From: Mesorhizobium koreense
Lineage (GTDB): Bacteria > Pseudomonadota > Alphaproteobacteria > Rhizobiales > Rhizobiaceae
Direction of reading: 5' to 3'
Length of the DNA stretch: 64,000 nt
Assembly (NCBI RefSeq): GCF_031656215.1
Contig: NZ_CP134228.1
Coordinates: 62,001-126,000, forward strand
The position numbers and the translations under genes are program-made. Positions 1 to 7,251 of this stretch are shown in pieces. The notes beneath the pieces are model-generated. The model saw nothing but the letters and a program-made list of their open reading frames with translations, was not told where the DNA came from and did not search any database. The first letter of the stretch is position 1. Every line of letters begins with the position of its first letter.

Positions 1-95
1 ATCTCGCCGGACCGCCGGTTTAGAAGCCGCCTTCATATGGCGCGGGCCCCATCCCGCGCTTCTGTCCGCCGGGCCGAAACGCGGCTCGGCCGAGT

Positions 96-171
<76 letters not shown>

Positions 172-490
172 ATAAATTCAATAAGTTAGCAGTAATCTGG
201 AAACTGGCTATAAATTTTGTAGCCACATTGTAGCCAGAAGGTTGTGAGAAGCGCCATCGCGGAGCTTGCAAATCGTCCCGTTCAGTCTCATATTGCGCCC
301 AGAGTTCCAGAGCCGGCTTCAGGTCGGTGGGGTGAAAGGAAGCCTGCTCCGCATCATCCCAAATAAGGAGTTTGCAGCATTTTCTTCGGTTAGCCTTGCT
401 CTGTAGGCGATATGGCGCCCAGGGCAAGCAGGTGGCGAGCTGAGGAACTGGAATCGACCCACGCGGTCGAGGGCAGTTCCTTGGCGGAAT
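172..490. other. tRNA-proximal stretch with no convincing gene
   Basis: About 320 bases between the tRNA and the first small gene. The reading frame that crosses it on the minus strand ends inside the tRNA complement (tail IGIEPTTS), which is a common annotation artefact. It has no start supported by a ribosome-binding site and no recognisable domain. Base composition is lower in GC than the catabolic operon downstream. It could be attachment-site DNA left by an integrated element. Confidence 0.5.
205..236. repeat. Clustered short repeats (TTGTAGCCA x2 and inverted TGGCTA)
   Basis: TTGTAGCCA occurs at 217-225 and again at 228-236, a period of 11 bases. TGGCTA at 205-210 is the inverse of the TAGCCA in both copies. 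The cluster lies 35-65 bases past the tRNA 3' end. Closely spaced repeats beside a tRNA resemble arm-type binding sites of tyrosine recombinases, but that role is inferred from position only. Confidence 0.4.
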
Positions 491-513
491 ATGTCCTCGG
501 CATTCGAGGACAT
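491..513 (+). promoter_or_regulatory. Perfect inverted repeat covering the RBS of the next gene
   Basis: ATGTCCTCG (491-499) and CGAGGACAT (505-513) are perfect 9-bp inverted arms around the 5-base loop GCATT. The right arm contains GAGGA (506-510), the likely Shine-Dalgarno of the gene starting at 517. As RNA the hairpin would hide that site; as DNA it could be a dimeric repressor operator. Confidence 0.6.
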
Positions 514-516
514 AAA

Positions 517-708
517 ATGAACGATCCAATTCTTCTCGCTAGCCTTATTCTCACCGCTTTTTGCGGGGTGGGTACAATCGGCGTCGCGGTGTTATCGGCT
601 ATACTTCCCGACGCGTCCATGGCTCCGCTAGTGAGCCAAACATTCCGGCTGCTGGCTTTTCTTTTCTCCGTTGGTGCCGGCGCGATTATCTTCAGAGCAT
701 TAGGATAG
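517..708 (+). CDS. Small two-helix membrane protein (63 aa), unknown function
   Basis: I do not recognise the family. The start at 517 is chosen because GAGGA lies 6 bases upstream; an in-frame start at 412 would have no such site. The protein has a hydrophobic helix at about residues 4-28 (AFCGVGTIGVAVL) and a second at about 38-62 (LLAFLFSVGAGAIIF), joined by a short polar loop. It has no signal peptidase site and no catalytic motif. It is the first gene of the accessory stretch behind the tRNA and converges with the next small membrane-protein gene. A phage or plasmid membrane peptide is possible, as is a toxin-like peptide; neither is shown. Confidence 0.5.
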   Translation: MNDPILLASLILTAFCGVGTIGVAVLSAILPDASMAPLVSQTFRLLAFLFSVGAGAIIFRALG

Positions 709-726
709 TGCGCGATAATGAAGGAA

Positions 727-750
727 CCCGCCTCCCTTTCAGGAAGCGGG
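727..750. terminator. Hairpin between two convergent small genes
   Basis: CCCGCCTCC (727-735) pairs with GGAAGCGGG (742-750) with one mismatch and a 6-base loop. It lies between the stops of convergent genes and could end both transcripts. The T-run on either side is weak. Confidence 0.45.
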
Positions 751-758
751 CTGGTGCT

Positions 759-1034
759 TTATTCGGCACACCAGATAAATATGCCGATCGCCATTAGGGA
801 AAATGACGCTGGGATAAATTCTAGTATTTTGTGAACACCGACCCAGGTATGTGGGTCCGCTAGCCATGGAGACGATGCGAACTGGCTCGCGAGTCCTACC
901 ACAGAGAGCGGCACCCATTTCCCGTCATACAGATAGGCGAAAATCTGCAAGCCGATGATAGCAAGACCAGCGAGGACAAAAACGCCCCCGAAGATAAATT
1001 GGAAAATCCGGCCGCACCGTTCAATTACGGTCAT
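759..1034 (-). CDS. Small membrane protein (91 aa), unknown function
   Basis: Start chosen at the ATG at 1034, preceded by the G-rich GGGGGCGGG; a TTG 45 bases upstream (1079) would add 15 residues. The N-terminal helix (about residues 9-35, FIFGGVFVLAGLAIIGLQIF) and a C-terminal helix (about 66-88) flank a polar segment with KWVPL and a tryptophan-rich loop. I recognise no family. It sits in the lower-GC region after the tRNA and converges with the 63-aa membrane peptide. It is probably an inner-membrane accessory protein. Confidence 0.5.
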   Translation of the reverse strand: MTVIERCGRIFQFIFGGVFVLAGLAIIGLQIFAYLYDGKWVPLSVVGLASQFASSPWLADPHTWVGVHKILEFIPASFSLMAIGIFIWCAE

Positions 1035-1135
1035 ACCCGCCCCCACAACTTTATGCCAGCCGCGATAATACCAAGCCAACGCCCCGCGGCAACAGCCGCA
1101 ACCGTTAGCACCCGCTCACGCGCGCCACGCCTCTA

Positions 1136-1459
1136 CTATATGCCCTTCTCATCGCGCCACGTTATGCGCCGCACCCATCGCACGCCGTCCAATCTGCGCA
1201 CCGTCATGGCCTCTAATTCCGCTATCGACGGATAGGCCGGCTCTACCTCCGGCCGGCTGCCTGGCTCGCATTGTTCGCAGCGCATCCGGTATTCTAAATC
1301 GTCAACCGGCACGTCGCCAAATAGCTGCAGGAGATCACCGGGCCGATAGTAGCGGGTATTGTTATGGCGCTTGCACGTCACGCGAATAAGCGCGCCGTGT
1401 TGGCTGGCGTGCGACAGCGTAAACGCTCCTTTGCGCTTCGGATAATATTGCTCCGGCAT
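1136..1459 (-). CDS. Small protein with zinc-ribbon-like cysteines (107 aa)
   Basis: The middle of the protein has the pattern VTCKRHNNTRYYRPGDLLQL followed about 20 residues later by RMRCEQC. This combination of a first Cys/His knuckle, an R-Y-Y-x-P-x-D-L segment and a closing C-x-x-C recurs in small uncharacterised rhizobial proteins and looks like a single zinc ribbon. The C-terminus (RRLDGVRWVRRITWRDE) is basic. No clear ribosome-binding site precedes the ATG at 1459. Role unknown; nucleic-acid binding is a reasonable guess. Confidence 0.55.
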   Translation of the reverse strand: MPEQYYPKRKGAFTLSHASQHGALIRVTCKRHNNTRYYRPGDLLQLFGDVPVDDLEYRMRCEQCEPGSRPEVEPAYPSIAELEAMTVRRLDGVRWVRRITWRDEKGI

Positions 1460-1554
1460 AAGGAACAGAAAGGGAACATATTCCGTAAGGAGTCAAGGGT
1501 TGACGCTCGCCGCGGTGCCGCGCATTTTGCATGCGGGTTTTAGCGGAGGGGATG

Positions 1555-2082
1555 ATGGCAGTTCTTCTGTCCAAGTTAAATCATAAGTCGGTATCTGACA
1601 CGCAACCTGGCGAGCTTTATCGCATGCCCCTTCGCGGAGAGTATGCGATCTGCGTCACTTTGGAAGTGCGCGACGGGGGACAGTTCCTCTTAGGAATACT
1701 ACGGTCTCCGTCTGTTGATCGGCCTTCATATCTAATTACGGACGGACGGATTCCGTGTGTCTCGTATGGAACGGAATGGCTGATCGAACCTGTTTATGGT
1801 GACGATAGTTTCCCGTCGAGCGGCTACGCTGAACGCACGGAGCGCGTCCTGTATTTGGCGCCGGACAGGGCATTGCTACGATTTGATCGACCGCAGACCC
1901 CCAATTCATTCGACTATGTTTTCGGTAACCTCCTCGCGGGCGGATGCATGGATCGTAGCCAAAACGATATCCCTGTAAGCCAATGGTGTGTGTGGGCATC
2001 GGAAGCCGATCGTAGCCGTGCTGACGCAGTTCCCGTTGTTCAGTTCGGCGCCACGCAAAATGATGGTGAGGGCACCAGATGA
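1555..2082 (+). CDS. Unrecognised soluble protein (175 aa), first of an overlapping pair
   Basis: The strong site GGAGGGG at 1545-1551 places the start at the ATG at 1555; a frame-mate ATG at 1552 is too close to it. The product is soluble, with no signal peptide or membrane helix, and beta-rich in its first 120 residues (EYAICVTLEV, QFLLGILRS, VLYLAPDRALLRF). I see no known motif. Its TGA overlaps the ATG of the next gene (ATGA at 2079-2082), so the two are probably translated together. GC is lower than in the operons downstream, which suggests accessory DNA. Confidence 0.55.
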   Translation: MAVLLSKLNHKSVSDTQPGELYRMPLRGEYAICVTLEVRDGGQFLLGILRSPSVDRPSYLITDGRIPCVSYGTEWLIEPVYGDDSFPSSGYAERTERVLYLAPDRALLRFDRPQTPNSFDYVFGNLLAGGCMDRSQNDIPVSQWCVWASEADRSRADAVPVVQFGATQNDGEGTR

Positions 2083-2249
2083 CAAAGAAATCGGTCGGCC
2101 GCCGTCCTACACAAACGACGACGACAACAGCGGCGAGGCCCACTGTTGTCACGTCTCGGCCGGGAGGCGAACAGGATTCCGCAAAACCGGCGACACGGCC
2201 AGAAACAACGGGATCAGGCGCAACGCCGCCCGACAAGCCACGTCGTTAG
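2079..2249 (+). CDS. Thr/Pro/Arg-rich 56-aa peptide, translationally coupled
   Basis: This frame runs from the ATG overlapping the upstream stop (ATGA) to TAG at 2247-2249. The product starts MTKKSVGRRPTQTTTTT and ends ATPPDKPRR. It is rich in threonine, proline and basic residues, with no hydrophobic core, so it is predicted to be disordered. The 4-base overlap is the main argument for expression. It ends 1 base before the stop of the convergent gene at 2251. It could be a nucleic-acid-binding tail protein or an accessory subunit of the 175-aa protein; no homology is known to me. Confidence 0.45.
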   Translation: MTKKSVGRRPTQTTTTTAARPTVVTSRPGGEQDSAKPATRPETTGSGATPPDKPRR

Positions 2250-2250
2250 G

Positions 2251-2883
2251 TTATCTCCAGCGAATATCGATCTGCGATATCTGAGTACGCGGAATGTACG
2301 ATATGATTGAGGCGCCGACACTGTTCGGTTTCTCAAATAGCAGTTCCGTGTCATCGGCGCGGATAACTTTGGTGACATACAGCGCAACTCCGTCTTCGTT
2401 TAGCGTAATTTTGTTGACCGGCACATCGTTCGGCACTTGTGCAAAATCCGCCTCAAGTATTCGCCCGTCCGTCAAATGGACCTGCGCATAATCCCACGTC
2501 CTTTTTGCGTTGGTTATTGAACGCCATGCTGATGGCTGATGGTCATCTTCGTAGACCTGCATCCTCTTCATGCAGCGGGACACTAAATCGCTGCCCCATC
2601 CCCTCCAATACAGAGCAATTCCAACCGCAGCTGCGATCACGACCGCTCCCTTCAGGACGGCGACCGGAAGACCGATAGTGAACAAATCTGGGCAGAGGGA
2701 AAACGTCAGCCATCGAACTGCTTCAGCCGCAAGGCGCCCTACAAGTCCAAAAACCAAGACTTTGAATATCACATCCTCGGTGCGGTCGACGTCACCCGTC
2801 CCAGCCATAGAGATTCGATATCCCAAATAACCCGCAGCAATGATCAACTGCAGATCGATTGCCATTCCTATCAATTCACCCAT
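2251..2883 (-). CDS. Membrane protein with cytoplasmic C-terminal domain (210 aa)
   Basis: Start chosen at the ATG at 2883, with AGGGGG 6 bases upstream; a TTG at 2889 is also possible. The N-terminal half has about three membrane segments (LQLIIAAGYLGYRI, VLVFGLVGRLAAEAV, AVVIAAAVGIALYW). The C-terminal 90 residues are a beta-rich domain containing VHLTDGRILEADF and ending in QISQIDIRW. The layout recalls DUF6338-type proteins, but that match is from memory and weak. It converges with the peptide gene ending at 2249. Function unknown. Confidence 0.55.
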   Translation of the reverse strand: MGELIGMAIDLQLIIAAGYLGYRISMAGTGDVDRTEDVIFKVLVFGLVGRLAAEAVRWLTFSLCPDLFTIGLPVAVLKGAVVIAAAVGIALYWRGWGSDLVSRCMKRMQVYEDDHQPSAWRSITNAKRTWDYAQVHLTDGRILEADFAQVPNDVPVNKITLNEDGVALYVTKVIRADDTELLFEKPNSVGASIISYIPRTQISQIDIRWR

Positions 2884-3023
2884 TTTCAACCCCCTTGTCC
2901 GTCAATGCGGATATTATGCGGCTTGCTCAGTATTACGCATCCCTATCCCACATGTTTTCAGAGTTCTCGCTTCTATTCCGCTTCACCCACCAAATTCACC
3001 TTGTCTTCAAGTCTGATCGGAGT

Positions 3024-3398
3024 TCAGGATTCGCCTGTTTCTTCATCAAGGGACCATAGATGGACGGAGAGCGCTTCGAGAAGGACTGCCCATCCCTTAA
3101 GCTCGCCGAAAAGCTCGTCACGATGGTTCGAGATTGCTCCGTTTCGGTCCACCAGCTTCCTTATAAGCCGTTGAAATCGCCAAGAATCCTTGGTTTCAAG
3201 GTTTTGCCGCGATGACCGGTACAAAGCCTTGACTCCGGGAGAGCGGAGAAAAAGCGCAGCCGCAGGTAGAGCCGGAACCTTCGAGGCCCTTTGCGACGCC
3301 CTCGGCGACACCTGCTGTTCCTTCGACCCAACGCAATGCCGAAACTTCTTCAAAGCCGCGGATGCAAGGCCGATTAGTCGCGACAAGTTTTCGTTCAT
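3024..3398 (-). CDS. Doubtful ORF overlapping the regulator stop (124 aa)
   Basis: Its ATG at 3398 overlaps the stop of the GntR regulator (ATGA), as in coupled genes, and the last 50 residues look protein-like (HRDELFGELKGWAVLLEAL, an amphipathic helix). The first half is low in predicted order, and no domain is recognisable. On the other strand a 51-codon frame (3060-3215) has an equally good ribosome-binding site, so the coding strand here is uncertain. It may be a decayed gene at the edge of the accessory segment. Confidence 0.3.
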   Translation of the reverse strand: MNENLSRLIGLASAALKKFRHCVGSKEQQVSPRASQRASKVPALPAAALFLRSPGVKALYRSSRQNLETKDSWRFQRLIRKLVDRNGAISNHRDELFGELKGWAVLLEALSVHLWSLDEETGES

Positions 3399-4117
3399 GG
3401 CTTATCCGTTTCGTCTCGCGGTACGCCGTCAGGAAAAAGCCGTTGACCCTCGCTCACTTCGGAAAGATGGTTTCGGAGCACCTGCCCGGCAAAGGTGACA
3501 TGCTCGGTCATCAGATAGTCGGCGCGCGCTGCGTCCCGCTCTGCGATCGCTTCGGTTATGCGCCGGTGGTCGTCGTGTGAACGCTTGATGATGTGATAAT
3601 CGTTCCAGAGGATGATCCGGTCGGAGGCCAGCGGCACGTTGTGTGTCTGACGTACGAATTCGCGTAACCAATGATTCTCCGAGGCACCGATGATCGTGTC
3701 GTGGAATTCCACATTCATCTTGCGGTAGGGCACGAGATCGGCCGGGTCGAGCCGTCCGCTGGCGAGGATCTCGTCGCCGCTTCGTACGTATCCCCACAAT
3801 CGGTCAAGCGTGGCCTTGGATAGTCCCCGGCGCGCGCACAGGCTGCATGCAAGCGCCTCCAGCCTGGCGCGGACCTCGAAGGCTGCGACCACCTCCGCCA
3901 GCGAGAAGGCGCGCACGGAGTAGCCCCGGTTGGGCCTATATTCGAGAAGCCCCTCCTTCGTCAGGTTTGCCAGCGCTTCGCGGACTGGGGTTCGCGAAAA
4001 GCCCATTTCATCGGACAGCGGCGTCTGGTGAAGTTTTGTTCCCGGCGCGATCTGACCGACAAGGATGCGCTCCCGAAGCGCATCGGCGACATCGCGAGAG
4101 GTGGTGGACGGCTTCAT
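3395..4117 (-). CDS. GntR-family transcriptional regulator, FCD subfamily
   Basis: 240-residue DNA-binding repressor or activator, the usual FadR/FCD length. Residues about 5-70 form the winged helix (FSRTPVREALANL is the typical recognition helix region, followed by the wing YRPNRGYSVRAFS). Residues about 75-220 form the all-helical FCD ligand domain, with the expected metal-ligand pattern: the EFHD histidine, SHDDHRRI and a late TEH. It is transcribed divergently from the SDR/ABC catabolic operon across a 152-base gap holding an inverted repeat, so it very likely controls that operon and itself in response to a pathway carboxylate. The ligand cannot be deduced. Confidence 0.9.
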   Translation of the reverse strand: MKPSTTSRDVADALRERILVGQIAPGTKLHQTPLSDEMGFSRTPVREALANLTKEGLLEYRPNRGYSVRAFSLAEVVAAFEVRARLEALACSLCARRGLSKATLDRLWGYVRSGDEILASGRLDPADLVPYRKMNVEFHDTIIGASENHWLREFVRQTHNVPLASDRIILWNDYHIIKRSHDDHRRITEAIAERDAARADYLMTEHVTFAGQVLRNHLSEVSEGQRLFPDGVPRDETDKP

Positions 4118-4128
4118 ACAGCTCTTTC

Positions 4129-4210
4129 TGGATAAAATATTAAACCCAATGACGCATCCGTCTTGACATTCTCGGCCGTAGATGATGTTGAGGCAACATA
4201 ATTTTATCCA
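4129..4210. promoter_or_regulatory. Divergent control region: 10-bp inverted repeat and promoter
   Basis: TGGATAAAAT (4129-4138) and ATTTTATCCA (4201-4210) are perfect inverse copies 62 bases apart, one just upstream of each divergent gene. The right copy continues into a second small palindrome, ATCCA-ATCC-TGGAT (4206-4219). TTGACA at 4163-4168 is a consensus -35 box for the rightward operon, with a weak TGTTGA 17 bases on. The arrangement fits two operator sites for the GntR/FCD protein that could be bridged by a loop. Confidence 0.55.
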
Positions 4211-4269
4211 ATCCTGGATCTGCCCACAAGGAAGTGGATGGTGGATGCAGGCCCCGGAGGAAGGGCGTC

Positions 4270-5043
4270 GTGGTGAACCATCAGCCGGACCGGCGCATTG
4301 CCATCGTTACCGGCGGGACCGGTGGCATCGGCCGCGCCATCTGCGAGGCGCTCGCCGCCGACGGACTGCGTGTCGCCGTGGTCGACCGCAACATCGAACG
4401 CGCGAGTGCCGTGGCCGCGGGGCTTGGCGGCGAGGGTCATGTCGGCTACGCGGCGGACGTCTCGGACGAGGTTTCCGTAACCAGCCTGTTCAGGGAAGTA
4501 CGGACCGCCTTGGGTCCGGTGTCCGTGCTCGTCACAGCGGCGGGCATCCTGCTTTTGAGACCTGACGGAAGCCGCAAGCCGATCGCCGAAACACCGCTCG
4601 AGGACTGGGAGCATACCCAGGCGGTCAATTCCCGCGGCGTGTTCCTCTGCTGCCGCGAATATGCGCGCGAGGTTCCGGACGCGGCGACGCATCCTCGCAT
4701 CGTCACTATCTCGTCGGTGGCGGCGCAGCTCGGCGGCTTCCGCTCCAGCGCAGCCTACATCGCCAGCAAGGCGGCCGTTCTCGGCTTCACGAAGGCGCTC
4801 GCGCGCGAACTGGCGGAAAAGCAAGTCAGCGTGAATTCGGTGGCTCCGGGCATCATCGATGCGCCGATGCTGCGCCTTTCACTCGATCCCGCCAATGACG
4901 ATCCGGTGGCCGCGAGCATTCCGCTCGGCCGTATCGGTCAGCCGGAAGACGTCGCGCAGGCCGTGCGCTTCCTGGTCTCTCCAGGAGCCGGTTACCTGAC
5001 CGGCACGGTCATCGACGTCAATGGCGGCTACCGGATGCAGTGA
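4270..5043 (+). CDS. SDR-family oxidoreductase (first SDR of the catabolic operon)
   Basis: 257-residue classical short-chain dehydrogenase. The cofactor motif TGGTGGIG is near residue 14 and the catalytic tyrosine/lysine is in YIASK, with the preceding serine in TISSVAAQ. NSVAPGIIDAPM and the C-terminal DVNGGY are typical of the family. The GTG at 4270 is chosen because GGAGG lies 9 bases upstream; 4234 (GTG) would add 12 odd residues. It probably oxidises a secondary alcohol or reduces a ketone of the imported substrate using NAD(P). It opens the operon and is followed after 30 bases by the ABC binding protein. Confidence 0.9.
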   Translation: MVNHQPDRRIAIVTGGTGGIGRAICEALAADGLRVAVVDRNIERASAVAAGLGGEGHVGYAADVSDEVSVTSLFREVRTALGPVSVLVTAAGILLLRPDGSRKPIAETPLEDWEHTQAVNSRGVFLCCREYAREVPDAATHPRIVTISSVAAQLGGFRSSAAYIASKAAVLGFTKALARELAEKQVSVNSVAPGIIDAPMLRLSLDPANDDPVAASIPLGRIGQPEDVAQAVRFLVSPGAGYLTGTVIDVNGGYRMQ

Positions 5044-5073
5044 TCTCGTCGGCAATCCAAGGGAGGAAATGAA

Positions 5074-6282
5074 ATGTCGAAATGGAATGCAATCGTCGTC
5101 GGCGCATTGGCGAGCCTCGCTCTCGCCACGGGGCCGGCAATGGCCCAGGACCCGGGCGTCACCGACACGTCGGTGAAGATCGGCATCTTCGCCCCGCTCT
5201 CGGGCCCGGCGATGGCCTATGGCTTCGACGTCGTGAACGCCGCCAAGATGTACTACGACAAGGTGAATGCCGATGGCGGCATCAACGGCCGCAAGATCGA
5301 ATACACCGTCGAAGACACGCGCTGCAACGCCAACGACCTCGTCGCGGCGGTGAAGAAGCTCGTTGAGCAGGACAATGTCTTCCTGCTGAATGGCGGTTCC
5401 TGCTCAGCGGCGACCATGGCGGCCAAGGACTATGTGGTCCGCAACAAGATCCCGATGTTGATGCTCAATGCATCCGGAGACGGAGCGCTTTATCCGCCGA
5501 CCGATTATATCTACGGCGCCTTCTCCATATCGCAGCACGCAGCGGGTGGCTCGGTGATCCAGTTCGCCGCGGAGCAGCTGAAGGCGAAAAAGATCGCCTA
5601 CGTCAATCATGACGACGCCTACGGAAGCTGGAACCTCGAAGCCGCGAAATTCATGGCTGAGAAGACCGGCACGGAACTGGCGGTGGAATCGATCAATCCC
5701 ACGATCACCGATGTCACGGCGCCGATGCTGAAGCTGAAGGCCGCCAATCCGGACGCGCTGGTGCTTCTCACCTACGCACGACCGGCCGCGCTGATCATCA
5801 AGAAGGCCCGCGAACTCGGTTTCGACAAGCCGATCGTGCTGACCGTCACCGGGACGGCCAATCTCGGCCAGCTTGTCGACAATGTGGGAGGGCCAGACGC
5901 TCTGAAGAACTTCTACACGCAGGAAGTCCTGGCCGACGTTCCCGGAGGGCCGAAGCTCCAGTGGGTCTACGACATGTACAAGAAGGCGTATCCCGAGCTG
6001 GCCGCCAAGCCCGACCACCCGCAGGCCTACATGCCCTATGGCGTGGCTTCGGCGATGACGGTGGTCGAAGCGCTGAAGGCCGCCGGCAAGGACCTTACCC
6101 GGGAGAAGGTCGTCGAAGTCCTGAAGACCCTGAAGGTGGACACGAAGGTCATGGCGGGGCCCATCGAATTCGGCCCGACGGATCGCGCCGGCCAGGAATC
6201 CACGATCTACATGAAATTCGACGGCAAGACCACGACGCGCATTCCCGGCGTCTACACCAACCTCTGGCAGTACAAGGGCTGA
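5074..6282 (+). CDS. LivK-type periplasmic substrate-binding protein of an ABC importer
   Basis: 402-residue binding protein of the Leu/Ile/Val (periplasmic-binding type 1) family. A Sec signal peptide ends at about residue 24 (GPAMA-Q). The mature protein begins with VKIGIFAPLSGPAMAYG, the hallmark first strand and loop of this family, and NADGGINGRKI follows. It captures the substrate in the periplasm for the permease pair and ATPases encoded downstream. LivK-like proteins also bind aromatic acids, amides and other small carboxylates, so the neighbouring dehydrogenases make a non-amino-acid ligand likely. AGGGAGG lies upstream of the ATG. Confidence 0.93.
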   Translation: MSKWNAIVVGALASLALATGPAMAQDPGVTDTSVKIGIFAPLSGPAMAYGFDVVNAAKMYYDKVNADGGINGRKIEYTVEDTRCNANDLVAAVKKLVEQDNVFLLNGGSCSAATMAAKDYVVRNKIPMLMLNASGDGALYPPTDYIYGAFSISQHAAGGSVIQFAAEQLKAKKIAYVNHDDAYGSWNLEAAKFMAEKTGTELAVESINPTITDVTAPMLKLKAANPDALVLLTYARPAALIIKKARELGFDKPIVLTVTGTANLGQLVDNVGGPDALKNFYTQEVLADVPGGPKLQWVYDMYKKAYPELAAKPDHPQAYMPYGVASAMTVVEALKAAGKDLTREKVVEVLKTLKVDTKVMAGPIEFGPTDRAGQESTIYMKFDGKTTTRIPGVYTNLWQYKG

Positions 6283-6290
6283 CGGCCAAA

Positions 6291-6320
6291 GCGCGCCGGG
6301 CCGGAGCCTGTCCGGCGCGC
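6291..6320 (+). promoter_or_regulatory. Intercistronic hairpin after the binding-protein gene
   Basis: GCGCGCCGG (6291-6299) and CCGGCGCGC (6312-6320) form a perfect 9-bp stem with a 12-base loop and no T-run. Such hairpins after binding-protein genes commonly protect the upstream mRNA from 3' decay, so that the binding protein is made in excess over the permease. That role is inferred here. Confidence 0.6.
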
Positions 6321-6347
6321 ACTTTCCCAAGGTGATGGTGACCTGCC

Positions 6348-7250
6348 ATGACGCTCGATATCGTTCTCCTGTTTCTGCAGCAGGGTATCGCCTCCGGCCT
6401 CGTCGTCGGCAGCATCTATGCGCTGATAGCGCTTGCCCTGGTGATCATCTTCAAGACCTCCGAGGTGCCGAACTTCGCGCAGGGGGAGCTCTATATGGCA
6501 GGCGGCTACCTCGCTCTTTTTCTCGTCGTGTTCGAAGCCGTGCCGCAGGCTGTGGCTATTCCCGCAACGGTCATACTCCTGTTCCTCGGGGCGGCCTTCT
6601 TCCAGCGCGTCGTCCTCGATAGGGTCTGGCGCTCAAAGGGAAGTCCGATCAATCTGGTCATCGCGACGCTCGGACTGTCGTATTTCCTCAAGGGAATAGT
6701 CCGGAACACCGGGTTCGGCGATACGCCCCGCACCTTTCCGTCGATGGTGTCCACCCAGTCCGTCATGATCGGCCAGGCCTCCGTCACCATCCTCGATCTG
6801 GTGATCTTCGGCACCGCCGTCGCAGTCATGATCGCCTTCTTCCTGATGTTCAACTTCACAAAGCTCGGCCGCGCCATGCGCGCGATGGGCATGAACGAGC
6901 GCGCCGCGGCGCTGGTCGGTGTCGATCTCAACAGGATGAAGATGATGGTCTGGGGCTTTTCCGGCGCGATCTCCGCCATCGCGGCTATCCTGATCGCGCC
7001 GAAGCTTTTGATGACCGCCGACATGGGCCACATCGTGATCCTCGGCTTCGCGGCGGCGATCGTCGGCGGATTCACCAGCCTTCCCGGCGCCGTGGTCGGC
7101 GGTTTCGTCATCGGGATCGTCGAGAACCTCGTCGGACTGTTCATTTCCTCGAACGCCATCGTGCTCGCGCCCTTCGTGGCGATCATGATCGTCCTCGTGC
7201 TGCGTCCGCAGGGCCTTTTCGGCGGACGTGTCCAGATGAAGAAGGTCTGA
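6348..7250 (+). CDS. LivH-type ABC permease
   Basis: 300-residue inner-membrane permease with about eight hydrophobic segments. It carries family landmarks: GSIYALIALALVIIFK near the start, VPNFAQGELYM and, near the C-terminus, GGFTSLPGAVVGGFVIGI, which includes the ATPase-coupling region. It pairs with the LivM-type protein encoded 1 base downstream to form the translocation path. It sits between the binding protein and the second permease, the standard livKHMGF order. The substrate is unknown. Confidence 0.93.
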   Translation: MTLDIVLLFLQQGIASGLVVGSIYALIALALVIIFKTSEVPNFAQGELYMAGGYLALFLVVFEAVPQAVAIPATVILLFLGAAFFQRVVLDRVWRSKGSPINLVIATLGLSYFLKGIVRNTGFGDTPRTFPSMVSTQSVMIGQASVTILDLVIFGTAVAVMIAFFLMFNFTKLGRAMRAMGMNERAAALVGVDLNRMKMMVWGFSGAISAIAAILIAPKLLMTADMGHIVILGFAAAIVGGFTSLPGAVVGGFVIGIVENLVGLFISSNAIVLAPFVAIMIVLVLRPQGLFGGRVQMKKV

Positions 7251-7251
7251 G

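Noticed and set aside
3060-3215. Plus-strand frame of 51 codons with AAGGGA 6 bases upstream
   Set aside because: It lies wholly inside the longer minus-strand frame 3024-3398 and neither shows a domain. I kept the other at low confidence and cannot support both.
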